A stretch of DNA of 34,282 nucleotides. Source: Anaeromyces robustus (Eukaryota; Neocallimastigomycota; Neocallimastigomycetes; Neocallimastigales; Neocallimastigaceae). Position numbers and translations under genes: made by a program. The notes beneath the pieces are model-generated. The model was not told where the DNA came from. It saw only the letters and a list, made by a program, of their open reading frames with translations, and searched no databases. Position 1 is the stretch's first letter, and every line of letters begins with the position of its first letter. The DNA lies in the NCBI GenBank assembly GCA_002104895.1, contig MCFG01000103.1:142501-176782 (forward strand). Direction: 5' to 3'. Of this stretch, positions 25,920 through 34,282 are shown piece by piece.

Positions 25920-27911
25920 ATGAGATTTTCTATTAAGAAATTATTAATCGCAGCTGCTTCAGTTGTCGCTTTTTCAGCCCCAAAGGTTTTCGCCGCTTCT
26001 GATGATGATGGTAAGGTCAAGGGTCCAATTATTGGTATTGATCTTGGTACTACCTATTCTTGTGTTGGTATCTATCAAAACGGTAGAGTTGAAATTTTAG
26101 CCAACGATCAAGGTCACCGTATTACTCCATCATACGTTGCCTTCACTGAAGAAGAAAGATTAGTTGGTGATGCTGCTAAGAACCAAGCTCCATCCAACCC
26201 AAAGAACACTATTTTCGATATTAAGCGTTTAATTGGTAGAAAGTATGATGAACCAGCTGTCCAAAAGGATTTAAAGCACTTCCCATTCAATGTTATTAAG
26301 AAGGATGAAAAGCCATACGTTAAGGTTAACGTTAAGGGTACTGATAAGACTTTCTCTCCAGAAGAAATTTCAGCTATGATTCTTCAAAAGATGAAGAACA
26401 TTGCTGAATCTTACCTTGGTAAATCAGTTGGTCACGCTGTTGTTACTGTTCCAGCATACTTCAACGATGCCCAAAGACAAGCTACTAAGGATGCCGGTAC
26501 CATTGCCGGTCTTAACATTCTTCGTGTTATTAACGAACCAACCGCCGCAGCTATTGCCTACGGTCTTGATAAGACTGGTGGTGAAAAGAACATTTTAGTT
26601 TACGATCTTGGTGGTGGTACATTTGATGTTTCTCTTTTATCTATTGATGATGGTGTTTTCGAAGTTCTTGCCACTTCTGGTGATACTCACCTTGGTGGTG
26701 AAGATTTCGATAACAGAGTTATTGAATATTTAACTAAGCAATACCAACGTAAGGCTAAGGTCGATGTTTCTAAGGACCAAAGAGCTATTGGTAAATTAAA
26801 GAGAGAAGTTGAAAAGGCCAAGCGTACTCTTTCTTCTCAAATGTCTGTTCGTATTGAAATTGAATCTTTCTACCAAGGTGAAGACTTCTCTGAATCTCTT
26901 ACTCGTGCTAAGTTCGAAGAACTTAACATGGACTTATTCAAGAAGACTATTAGACCAGTTGAAAAGGTATTAAAGGATGCTGGTCTTGGTAAGCACGAAA
27001 TTCATGATATTGTTTTAGTCGGTGGTTCTACTCGTATTCCAAAGATTCAACAACTTATCGAAGATTTCTTCAATGGTAAGAAGGCCAGTAAGGGTATTAA
27101 CCCAGATGAAGCTGTTGCCTACGGTGCCGCTGTTCAAGGTGGTGTCTTATCTGGTGAAGACAAGGAAAACCTTTCTAACGTTTTACTTTTAGATGTTAAC
27201 CCATTAACTTTAGGTATTGAAACTACTGGTGGAGTTATGACTAAGCTTATTGGTAGAAACACTCAAATTCCAACTAAGAAATCTCAAATCTTCTCTACTG
27301 CCGCTGATAACCAATCAATTGTACTTATTCAAGTTTACGAAGGTGAACGTTCTATGACCAAGGATAACAACCTCTTAGGTAAATTCGAACTTAAGGATAT
27401 CCCACCAGCACCACGTGGTGTTCCACAAATTGAAGTTACTTTCGAAATTGATGTCAACGGTATTTTAAAGGTTTCTGCTGAAGATAAGGGTACTGGTAAA
27501 TCTGAATCTATTACTATTACTAATGATAAGGGACGTCTTTCTGAAGAAGAAATTGAACGTATGGTCGCCGAAGCTGAACAATTCGCTGAAGAAGATAAAT
27601 TATTAAAGGAAAAGATTGAAGCTAAGAACACTCTTGAAAACTACCTTTACACCATTAAGAACCAAGTTAATGATGAAGAAGGTTTAGGTTCCAAGATTTC
27701 TGAAGATGACAAGAAGAAGATTCTTGACGCTGTTGAAGAAAAGATTACTTGGTTAGATGAAAACGGTAACACCGCCGTTAAGGAAGACTTTGAAGAACAA
27801 AAATCTGCCGTTGAATCTATTGTTAACGGTATTACTTCTAAGCTTTACGGTCAACAAAAGGGTGATGCCACTATGGAAGATGAAGATATTCCAGATCACG
27901 ATGAACTCTAA
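25920..27911 (+). CDS. KAR2: ER-lumenal Hsp70 chaperone BiP/Kar2
   Basis: An ATP-dependent chaperone of the endoplasmic reticulum that drives protein import and folding. The 663-residue frame has no intron, and its Met starts a signal peptide (basic start, [13 protein letters not shown] core, likely cut after VFA near residue 25). The nucleotide-binding domain shows [13 protein letters not shown] (38-50), [15 protein letters not shown] (204-218), [12 protein letters not shown] (229-240) and [13 protein letters not shown] (365-377). An interdomain linker of the [12 protein letters not shown] type (421-432) is followed by the substrate-binding beta domain and helical lid. The C-terminus HDEL (660-663) is the fungal ER-retrieval signal. 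Length and motifs match the family throughout. The gene uses many C- and G-ending codons (AAG, AAC, TTC, GCC), unlike the A/T-ending codons of its neighbours, which suggests high expression. ER-stress induction is expected for the family but not shown by a visible site. Confidence 0.98.
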   Translation: MRFSIKKLLIAAASVVAFSAPKVFAASDDDGKVKGPIIGIDLGTTYSCVGIYQNGRVEILANDQGHRITPSYVAFTEEERLVGDAAKNQAPSNPKNTIFDIKRLIGRKYDEPAVQKDLKHFPFNVIKKDEKPYVKVNVKGTDKTFSPEEISAMILQKMKNIAESYLGKSVGHAVVTVPAYFNDAQRQATKDAGTIAGLNILRVINEPTAAAIAYGLDKTGGEKNILVYDLGGGTFDVSLLSIDDGVFEVLATSGDTHLGGEDFDNRVIEYLTKQYQRKAKVDVSKDQRAIGKLKREVEKAKRTLSSQMSVRIEIESFYQGEDFSESLTRAKFEELNMDLFKKTIRPVEKVLKDAGLGKHEIHDIVLVGGSTRIPKIQQLIEDFFNGKKASKGINPDEAVAYGAAVQGGVLSGEDKENLSNVLLLDVNPLTLGIETTGGVMTKLIGRNTQIPTKKSQIFSTAADNQSIVLIQVYEGERSMTKDNNLLGKFELKDIPPAPRGVPQIEVTFEIDVNGILKVSAEDKGTGKSESITITNDKGRLSEEEIERMVAEAEQFAEEDKLLKEKIEAKNTLENYLYTIKNQVNDEEGLGSKISEDDKKKILDAVEEKITWLDENGNTAVKEDFEEQKSAVESIVNGITSKLYGQQKGDATMEDEDIPDHDEL

Positions 27912-28800
27912 GCCAATTAATTTTTTCTAAAATTTTTAATTAGTTAATGAAAATTAAATAATAAAATTTTTAAAAAAAATTAAAAAGCGAAAAAATTAAA
28001 TTAAATTAAATTAAAAAAAAAAATGAAAAGCAAATAATATAAAAAAAAAATTAAAAAACATAAAAAAAAAAAATACAAAAATACCAAAAATTAAATTAAA
28101 AAATATTCAGAAAAAGCAAAACGTAATAATACCTATTATATTATATCATAATTTAAATCATTATTAAATATATGAAATAATATTTGAAAGTAAAAAAAAA
28201 AAAAAAAAAAAAAAAAGAAAAGAAAAATATTATCTTTTTCTATTTCTTTTTAAAATTTTACTTTTCTATATTTAACACAGATTACATTTTGTATATATAA
28301 ATAATTAAATTAAACGTTTTTAAATTATTTTTATTATAAATAGAACAGAATCATTTAAAATAATTTTTCTTTTTTTTTTAAAAAAAAAAAGAAAAATAAA
28401 ATTAAAATAAAAAAAGCATATAATAAATAAAAAAATAATACAAAAAAATAAAAAATTAATTAAAAAAAAAAAAATTTGATATTTATTGAAAAATATTAAT
28501 ACTTTTTGTGTTTATAATAATTTAGTTTTTATTTTTATATTTTCTTTTATTTTATTTAATAATAAATAATACTTAGGGTTTATTGTTTTTTTGTTCTTAA
28601 TGCTATTGTTGATTGTTAATTTTTCACGATAGATTTTAATTTCTTTTTATTTTATGTAGTCTTCGTTAAGGGTTATAAAAGTAGTTTTAATCTGTAATAA
28701 ATTTTATTTATATCTTGTATCTTTTATTGCAAGTATGTTTAATTTTAATAATAAAATGAAAAATAAAGTTAATAAGGCTTTGTTTTCAATTCATAGTTTT
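27912..28800. other. BiP 3' flank, noncoding
   Basis: These are A- and T-homopolymer-rich sequences, including a long A run near 28190-28216. The BiP 3' UTR must lie at the left end. No gene or RNA is recognised. 28570-28800 is a little less A/T-rich but shows no clear coding pattern. Confidence 0.6.
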
Positions 28801-28820
28801 TTTAACTCTCTCTTCCTCAT

Positions 28821-28965
28821 AATTATTCTGACCCGACCTTCTTTCTAGGTATCAATAAAATTCCTAAAACATCTTCCTATAAATATCTTGGTATCCCTTT
28901 TGACAATTCTCTTTCCCTTAAACCTATCATTTCTAATCTTAATTCAAAACTTAACCCCCTCTTCT
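28821..28965 (+). mobile_element. LINE reverse-transcriptase fragment (fossil)
   Basis: The plus-strand frame starting AAT TAT TCT reads DPTFFLG, IPKTSSYKYLGIPFD and LSLKPIISNLNSK. These align closely with DPTFYLAG, IPKTNCYTYLGIPFD and LSLKPIIKSTNNK near 32410-32525 of the LINE further right, just downstream of the FADD motif. The match stops at a TGA near 28965. It is a short piece of another copy of the same family. About 30 bases of the same frame upstream of 28821 are not alignable. Confidence 0.85.
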
Positions 28966-29563
28966 GAGGTCCTGTACTTTCCAATTTATTGGAATGGTCG
29001 GAAGAGGAAGAATGCCTGTCGAGACATGGCGACGTCAATGGCATTGTTACAACTTATGATATTGTACTTGTATCTAAGTTGGGCATTATGCGCAATGATA
29101 ATGCTTGGTGTAATGATTATTTATATTCACTATTCGGTTAAAGAAGTAGGTAACATTATGCGCAATGATAATGTTAGTAATAAAAAGTACGACTTTTTAT
29201 TACAATCCATTTTTTTCTTTGAAATAATTACCTTACACTATTTATGTTATTTAGTTTATATTGCAGTTCTTTTTACAATTAAGTTTTTTATGTTTCTATC
29301 AATTCTACACTATTATTCTTATATACAGCACAATCAATACAACACAATAAATACTATACAATACAATTTTTTACATACCAACAATAAAAGTTTTTTTATT
29401 CACTAATACATCATTCACAACATTAAATTATATATACAACTACACAATTGAATCTCTTACTTTTACTCTCAACAATATTTCTCAGTCATTTACTATAATT
29501 CTTTTCATTGCTAAGTTTTTTTTTTATATACTTTTTTATTTTTTAATTATATATTAAAATCAT
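28966..29563 (+). other. Unidentified relatively G+C-rich stretch with a 20-bp direct repeat
   Basis: From 28966 the frame of the LINE fragment stays open for about 170 bases (LLEWSEEEECLSRHGDVNG, then VSKLGIMRNDNAW) until a TAA near 29138. I do not recognise this peptide, and it does not align with the LINE protein. A second frame (28888-29406) is also open, but it is hydrophobic and has no ATG start. CATTATGCGCAATGATAATG occurs at 29084-29103 and 29154-29173. 29200-29563 is richer in C and in ACAAC words than typical intergenic DNA here, and could be LINE 5' UTR or older element remains. This stretch is unresolved. Confidence 0.4.
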
Positions 29564-29584
29564 AAAAAAAAAAAAAAAAAAAAA
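29564..29584 (+). repeat. Poly(A) run before the LINE
   Basis: 21 consecutive A bases. It may be the poly(A) end of the preceding plus-oriented LINE remnant, or just one of the many homopolymers in this DNA. It lacks the TGCC ending seen on the other two LINE copies. Confidence 0.6.
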
Positions 29585-29667
29585 TTTGCTATTTTCTATT
29601 ATAATACATTTATATTTTTTTTATTTTATTATTTTTTTTTTATATAGATTCTTATCAGCCTTATCAA

Positions 29668-31140
29668 ATGGATCATACGAACTATACTAATAAGATTAAC
29701 TATATCAGACGGGGTATTAGGTGTCATGGTATTGATATCTCAGATACTTATGTTATTTTTATCCGTCGCATTCGTTCTTGGACTCTTCCAAAATTTAGAA
29801 ATTTTCTTGAGAAGAATTTCCCTGAGTTTAATAATACCATCGTTGCTGTTAAACATTCCTCTCTTCTCAATGATAATTTATATCAAATTAAAACTACAGC
29901 TTCTGAGGAGAATATTAATAAATTTATTGATAGTTTCAAATTAATTATTAAAAAATGTTCCATTAACTTTCATCGATGTAGTAGGAAAAATCACAAGCCT
30001 TCCTTTGCTCTTATCAGGAGAAAACTTTGCCACTCTAAAAAGAACATTAAGGATATTACTGACTTTTCTGAAATCAACAATTCTTTTACTTCTAAGAACA
30101 ATTTGAATGAATTTTCCTTTTGTCTTAGTTGGAACACTAACGGGTGGAATAACAAGAAAAGAGATGGTATTCTGTATTTCTTTAGTCTCTTTAAACCGCT
30201 ATTTGTTTGTTTTCAAGAAACTGGTAATGGTACTAATTCTAGTAATGTTATTCCTTGTAAAATCACTTTACCTAAATATAAATATTTCTGTAAGAGAGCA
30301 AATAATACAATTCCTGGTTTGAGAGGTTTATATATCTTTTATAATAGGTCTTTACAGACTTCTATTGAAGATTTTTCTTTGAATTATATTATCTCAGTTA
30401 CGACATATTCCTTGTGGAACTTCACTAAGTGTTCTATTGGAAATATTTATATACCTCAGAAAGGGCATAGTTTACACCATAAATCTGCTAAAGCAGAAGC
30501 TTGTACATGGTTTTCTCTTCACTTACATCATCCTTCTATTCTCCTTGGCGATTTTAACATTAATCTTGAAGATATTCAAAATTGGGTTTCTAATATAAAT
30601 GGCTGGTATTTATTTCAACTCAATGGTTCTCCTATCTCGTGGGTAAGTGGAAGTCGTTCCTCTGCTATTGACCATGCTATTATTAATGAACCCATGAAAA
30701 ATCTTCTGTCTTCAGCTTCAATTATTGATTTCTCTCCTATCTCCGATCATAAGCCTCTTCTTGTTTTTGGAAATTATTTTGATGATAATAATACTTTCTC
30801 ACTCCCTAAAAAACCAGCTCGTTGGAATAGAATCAAATGTCTGGACGAAAGTATTAAAATTGCTACTAGTAATAGATTTAGTATTCTTATGAAGGAATGT
30901 ACAGATAATTATTATTCTTCTAATGCTATATATGATATGTTTGTATCTACTGCTAATTCTATTGCTGATGAATTGGAAATTATATCTACTCCTGATATTC
31001 ATGAATCTATGTTTCATATGTCTCAAAAAATCTTTAACCTTCAGAAACTCAAAGTTAAGGCTTACAAAGATATTAAAAAATTGGGTTCTGTTCGTGCCCT
31101 TGATGATTATATTAGACTTATCAATAATTATCAGAACTGT
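29668..31140 (+). CDS. LINE ORF2, N-terminal region and AP endonuclease
   Basis: The endonuclease nicks target DNA to prime reverse transcription. Residues 1-110 have the charge and hydrophobic spacing of a small RNA-binding (RRM-like) domain of the LINE ORF1 type. This is a guess from pattern. From residue 150 the exonuclease-endonuclease-phosphatase fold is clear: SWNTNGW (154-160, Asn158), QET (183-185, Glu184), IYIPQ (260-264), LLGDFN (292-297, Asp295/Asn297), SAIDHAI (332-338) and ISDHKPL (358-364, Asp360/His361). All expected catalytic positions are present. In this frame the true coding sequence ends at Cys491 (31138-31140). The sequence to 31383 is out of frame because of the extra GT. 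The reverse-transcriptase part continues two bases later in another frame. Confidence 0.88.
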
Positions 31141-31142
31141 GT

Positions 31143-33545
31143 GATAATATCCACAAGATGTGTAATCACTTTCGTATGCTTGAATATCAACATTGGGTTT
31201 CAATTGGGTGTCAGTTGGCTATTAATAAAGATTCTAGGAATTGGTGGAAATGGATCAAAAAGAATACTAAAATTGGTAAATCATCTAACTTTTCACTTCA
31301 TCCTATTAAAGATAACGATGACAACATTGTTTATTCTTCTCGTGAACAACTTAACGTTTGGCATGACCATTATGAAAAGTTAGCTTCTGATTCTACTGGT
31401 CATAGTTTATATAAACCTTTTTGGTCCAACCCTGCCAACCATAAGTTATATAACTTCAGCAATAATATAGAGTGGGATATTAATGGTGAAATTAGTATTG
31501 AGGAAATTCGCTCAGCTATTTCTGATATCCCTAAATTTAAAGCTTCAGGTCCTGATGATGTTCCTATTGAATTTTTTAAAGCTATTTCTACTGATCTTGG
31601 AAACTCCGATGACTCTTTTGATATTACTAATTATGGTCTCTCTTTTCTACATTTATTTTACAACCGTATTTGGGATGGTGACTTTCCGGATTTATGGAAT
31701 ACTGCTTGTATTGTTTCTATCCCTAAAAAAGGAGACTTATATGACTGTAATAATTATAGAGGTATATCCCTGATCAATAACTGTATTAAAATTATCTCAA
31801 AAATTGTTACTACCAGAATCTCAACATATGCTTACAAGAATAATTTCATTAGACCTGAACAATTTGGTTTTCGTAATAAAGAAGAATGTATCAGTTTATT
31901 TGTCTCCATTCGTACTATATGTCAGACCAGACAGAATATGGGAAAAGATACTTATTTGGCTTTTTTAGACCTTAAAAAAGCTTATGATTCAGTTCCTATT
32001 TATAATATTCTGAATAAACTTGAATGCTTAGGAATTAGAGGAAAATGTTATAATTTCCTTAAAAACTTATACTTATCTTCCAAAGCTTGTGTGAAACTTG
32101 ACTCTCAATATTCGGATACTTTCAATATTGAGAAAGGTGTTAGACAGGGTTGTCCCCTCTCTCCTATCTTATTTAACCTTTTCATCAACGATATTTTTCG
32201 AGATTGTAACGAATATGGAGTTTGTATTGATAACGAATACTGTTGTGGGGGCCTCTTTGCCGATGATATTGTCCTTTGTGCACCTACTAGAAGTAAACTA
32301 AATAAGCTTTTGAAAAAAGTTAATGATTGGGCTAAATTTAACCTTATGGAATTCGGAATTGGTAAATGTGGAACTACGGTTGTAAAAGCAGAAAATTCTA
32401 AAGTTAAAGGTGACCCTACCTTTTACCTTGCTGGTCAAATTATTCCAAAAACTAATTGTTATACGTATTTGGGAATTCCTTTTGATAGTGATTTATCTCT
32501 TAAACCGATAATTAAATCGACGAATAATAAAGTTAGGAAAGCGCTTTTTTCTGTTAGAGGATTTTTAATTAATCCTTATATGCCTATATCCTTCAAGAAA
32601 TCAGTTTTTAATTCGGTTGTTGTCAGTCAAGTATCATACGTTGCACCTTTACTTGGATCTAATAAAACTAGAACAAACGGTGCTCAAAGGCTAATTAATA
32701 AAGGACTCTCTTGGATTGCAGGTCTTAGGAAGCGCTCTTCCTTCATATCTTTATATAATGTATCTAAAGATCTTAATATTCCTCCTCTTTCTGCCAAATG
32801 TGCCATTGCTCAAGATAAATGTTTTAAGAGATGGGCAGACTCTAATTGTATTATTTCCAAGTTAGTTACTATTATTCCGAAGATGAGAAAATACACATGG
32901 GCTAAAGAAAGCAGAACTTTATCAAAGAAACTTTCTAAAATTGGCTCTAGAGATGATATCTTGACTTTTTATTGGAATAGAGATGTCAAAAAAGACTCCG
33001 TTAAAGCTGTTACCTATTGTGATAATCACCTTGAATTATCTCGTGATTATTTACATCTTGAACTTGAATACCCTAACTTGGCTTATGGCTTTAATTGGCT
33101 CCTCAAAATACGTAGTGGTTATAAATTCAATAGTGAAATTGCTAAAGCCGCTAAACTTGTATCTGACTCTTGCCCTGATTACTGTCCTTGTTGTAAAGGC
33201 GGTAGTCAAACCTTCGAACATTGGATTTTAGAATGCCCAACATTCGATCATTGGCGTTCTAAGTTATTTGGCAATCTTGAAACCATTTATTTGTATGTTA
33301 ATCGAAAACCTTTAGTTAGTTCTGATAATATCAACTTTTCTAATAATTTTAATAATAACTACAATAATAATATTTATGATAATATCTATAATAATAATAG
33401 CAGTAGTAATAGTAATATTAATATTAATAGTAATAATAATGGTAATAGCAATGATAATAGTAATATTAATAATGTTAGTAATAGTAATAGTACTAGCTTA
33501 TCTACATATTTCTATACAACTACTCTCAATTCATTAATAATTTAA
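31143..33545 (+). CDS. LINE ORF2, reverse transcriptase and cysteine knuckle
   Basis: This directly continues the endonuclease protein. The frame is open from before 31143. Numbering from the Met at 31158, the RT motifs are: KASGPDDVPIEFF (about 128-140), NNYRGISLIN in motif 2, LAFLDLKKAYDSV (motif A, about 267-279), GVRQGCPLSP (motif B, 327-336), LFADDIVLC (motif C, about 365-373, catalytic DD), and YTYLGIPFD after it. A CCHC-type knuckle (CPDYCPCCKGG, then HWILEC, about 672-694) follows a long connecting region. The last ~70 residues are Asn/Ser-rich and end at 33545. Compared with the truncated copy at 13.9-14.7 kb, the proper C-terminus lies in a different frame starting within this Asn-rich region. 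Confidence 0.9.
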   Translation, partial: DNIHKMCNHFRMLEYQHWVSIGCQLAINKDSRNWWKWIKKNTKIGKSSNFSLHPIKDNDDNIVYSSREQLNVWHDHYEKLASDSTGHSLYKPFWSNPANHKLYNFSNNIEWDINGEISIEEIRSAISDIPKFKASGPDDVPIEFFKAISTDLGNSDDSFDITNYGLSFLHLFYNRIWDGDFPDLWNTACIVSIPKKGDLYDCNNYRGISLINNCIKIISKIVTTRISTYAYKNNFIRPEQFGFRNKEECISLFVSIRTICQTRQNMGKDTYLAFLDLKKAYDSVPIYNILNKLECLGIRGKCYNFLKNLYLSSKACVKLDSQYSDTFNIEKGVRQGCPLSPILFNLFINDIFRDCNEYGVCIDNEYCCGGLFADDIVLCAPTRSKLNKLLKKVNDWAKFNLMEFGIGKCGTTVVKAENSKVKGDPTFYLAGQIIPKTNCYTYLGIPFDSDLSLKPIIKSTNNKVRKALFSVRGFLINPYMPISFKKSVFNSVVVSQVSYVAPLLGSNKTRTNGAQRLINKGLSWIAGLRKRSSFISLYNVSKDLNIPPLSAKCAIAQDKCFKRWADSNCIISKLVTIIPKMRKYTWAKESRTLSKKLSKIGSRDDILTFYWNRDVKKDSVKAVTYCDNHLELSRDYLHLELEYPNLAYGFNWLLKIRSGYKFNSEIAKAAKLVSDSCPDYCPCCKGGSQTFEHWILECPTFDHWRSKLFGNLETIYLYVNRKPLVSSDNINFSNNFNNNYNNNIYDNIYNNNSSSNSNININSNNNGNSNDNSNINNVSNSNSTSLSTYFYTTTLNSLII

Positions 33546-34090
33546 CTATCAACAACATTTTTTTTGGTTTTAATTACTTCAACAATTTCTCCTCCTTGGA
33601 GAATTCTTCACGAAATAGTACTTTCTTAGTTTCTAATAGTTTTATTCATTATGTTAGTTTAACTTACAACTTAAATAATACTTTCAGTTATAGTATCAAC
33701 AACAATAATAATAGTTTAAATAATAGTATTAATTATAATAATTTAGTTAGTAATGCTTCAAGTGGGGTAAATTTTCATTCCAACTCGTTGGAATGGAGTA
33801 GGGTATATTATTTCCTTCTTGGTGGAAGAGTTAATCATTATAACTTGGGGAAAGAGGAGTGGAACAGTCTTTGTAAGGCGCAACTTAAACCTAGCACCTT
33901 TTCGGATGTTCCACTTTTGGTACGTACATCCGCACTTTTACTTAGAATTATGCCTACTGTTAGTGGCCAGATCTGGTCATTATTCAATAGGTATCCCAAC
34001 AATCTAACCAAGAGCGTCGAAGCTGACAATTCAGTAGGACAAGACAGTAGGTCACACGCATCTAATAATGATAATAACTTTCCAACTTGA
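33546..34090 (+). CDS. LINE ORF2 C-terminal tail in a second frame
   Basis: The frame that contains TINNIFFGF, EEWNSLCK, VPLLVRTSALLLRIMPTV and the VEADNSVGQDSR tail is open well before 33546 and stops at 34090. The same tail is fused in one frame to the cysteine knuckle in the copy at 13928-14698. So here it is probably the displaced end of ORF2 and not a separate gene. It has no ATG near its start (the codon at 33596 is TTG), which supports this. The function of the tail is unknown. Its conservation between divergent copies suggests it matters to the element. Confidence 0.75.
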
Positions 34091-34258
34091 TTTAATTTAA
34101 TAATATACACTATACCATATGAAGTAATTATAAATTATTACTATCTATTAAATAATAAATTATTATTCTTTATTAGATTAAGTTTTAATATGTACAATTA
34201 CTTTATAACATGTACTTTTTAAATTAAATTTAAATAAAGTTTTCATTATTTTATTGCC

Positions 34259-34282
34259 AAAAAAAAAAAAAAAAAAAAAAAA
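34259..34282 (+). repeat. LINE poly(A) tail at window end
   Basis: 24 A bases follow TTATTGCC and continue to the last base. An AATAAA lies about 20 bases upstream of the tail. Confidence 0.9.

Larger units (their letters stand above)
29585..34282 (+). mobile_element. Nearly full-length LINE (APE endonuclease + RT), poly(A) at window end
   Basis: A non-LTR retrotransposon of the apurinic-endonuclease type. In order: an N-terminal region of about 145 residues, an AP endonuclease, reverse transcriptase, a cysteine knuckle and a family-specific C-terminus. After these come a 3' UTR with AATAAA (34233-34238), the ending TTGCC and at least 24 A. The coding region is open except for one 2-nt GT duplication near 31141 and one frame change in the Asn-rich stretch between about 33300 and 33545. 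That few breaks indicate a young copy. The 5' end is uncertain: coding begins by 29668 at the latest, and the frame is open a little upstream. No target duplication can be checked, because the window ends in the tail. Confidence 0.88.

Noticed and set aside
27335-27631. Antisense frames within BiP
   Set aside because: They result from the codon bias of BiP and show no family resemblance.
28888-29406. 172-codon plus-strand frame as a membrane protein
   Set aside because: It has no ATG start, overlaps the LINE fragment in another frame, and looks hydrophobic only because the DNA is T-rich.

Overview
The window is an extremely A+T-rich eukaryotic segment, mostly made of microsatellites and homopolymers, with protein-coding islands of visibly higher G+C. 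The BiP chaperone ends in HDEL, the C2H2 fingers are of fungal type, Asn runs dominate one protein, introns are short to medium GT..AG types, and there is a secreted double-psi beta-barrel protein, a decayed ankyrin gene and several LINE copies. Together these suggest a fungus, most likely an anaerobic gut fungus (Neocallimastigomycota). That assignment is inference from style and not from a marker gene. Both ends of the window lie in simple sequence (a TAA array on the left, a LINE poly(A) on the right), so it may be a whole contig that stopped at repeats.

Layout. 1-235: intron of a minus-strand gene, filled by a (TAA)n array. 236-4341 (minus): a giant Asn-rich C2H2 zinc-finger transcription factor, two exons visible, cut off by the left edge. 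4342-7245: noncoding, with a perfect long palindrome. 7246-11498 (minus): a nine-exon gene for the nuclear RNA effector ARS2/SERRATE (Pir2 type), rebuilt here as 686 residues. 11499-13380: noncoding with a TTTA array. 13380-14760: an old decayed LINE copy that was hit by a younger 5'-truncated LINE (13662-14698), the latter bounded by an exact 12-bp target duplication. 15076-15330: TTTTA array. 15562-16848 (minus): three-exon gene for a secreted, probably GPI-anchored, barwin/expansin-like protein. 16849-18940: noncoding. 18950-19970 (minus): relic of an ankyrin-repeat gene, followed by a nine-unit 36/37-bp minisatellite. 20370-25919: repeats and noncoding DNA. 25920-27911 (plus): intronless ER Hsp70 BiP/Kar2. 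28821-29563: LINE fossil plus unidentified relatively G+C-rich sequence. About 29585-34282 (plus): a nearly intact LINE with AP endonuclease, reverse transcriptase and a CCHC knuckle, ending in poly(A) at the window edge.

The host genes are independent housekeeping or regulatory genes (transcription control, nuclear cap-linked RNA metabolism, secretion and ER folding). No operon-like or gene-cluster logic is visible. The most informative part is the mobile-element record: at least four LINE pieces of more than one subfamily, one nested in another, with shared 3' ends and A+T-directed decay of the oldest copy. I did not find a clearly new molecular system. The best candidates for follow-up are the LINE family, the secreted DPBB protein, the unidentified 28.9-29.2 kb sequence and the long perfect palindromes.
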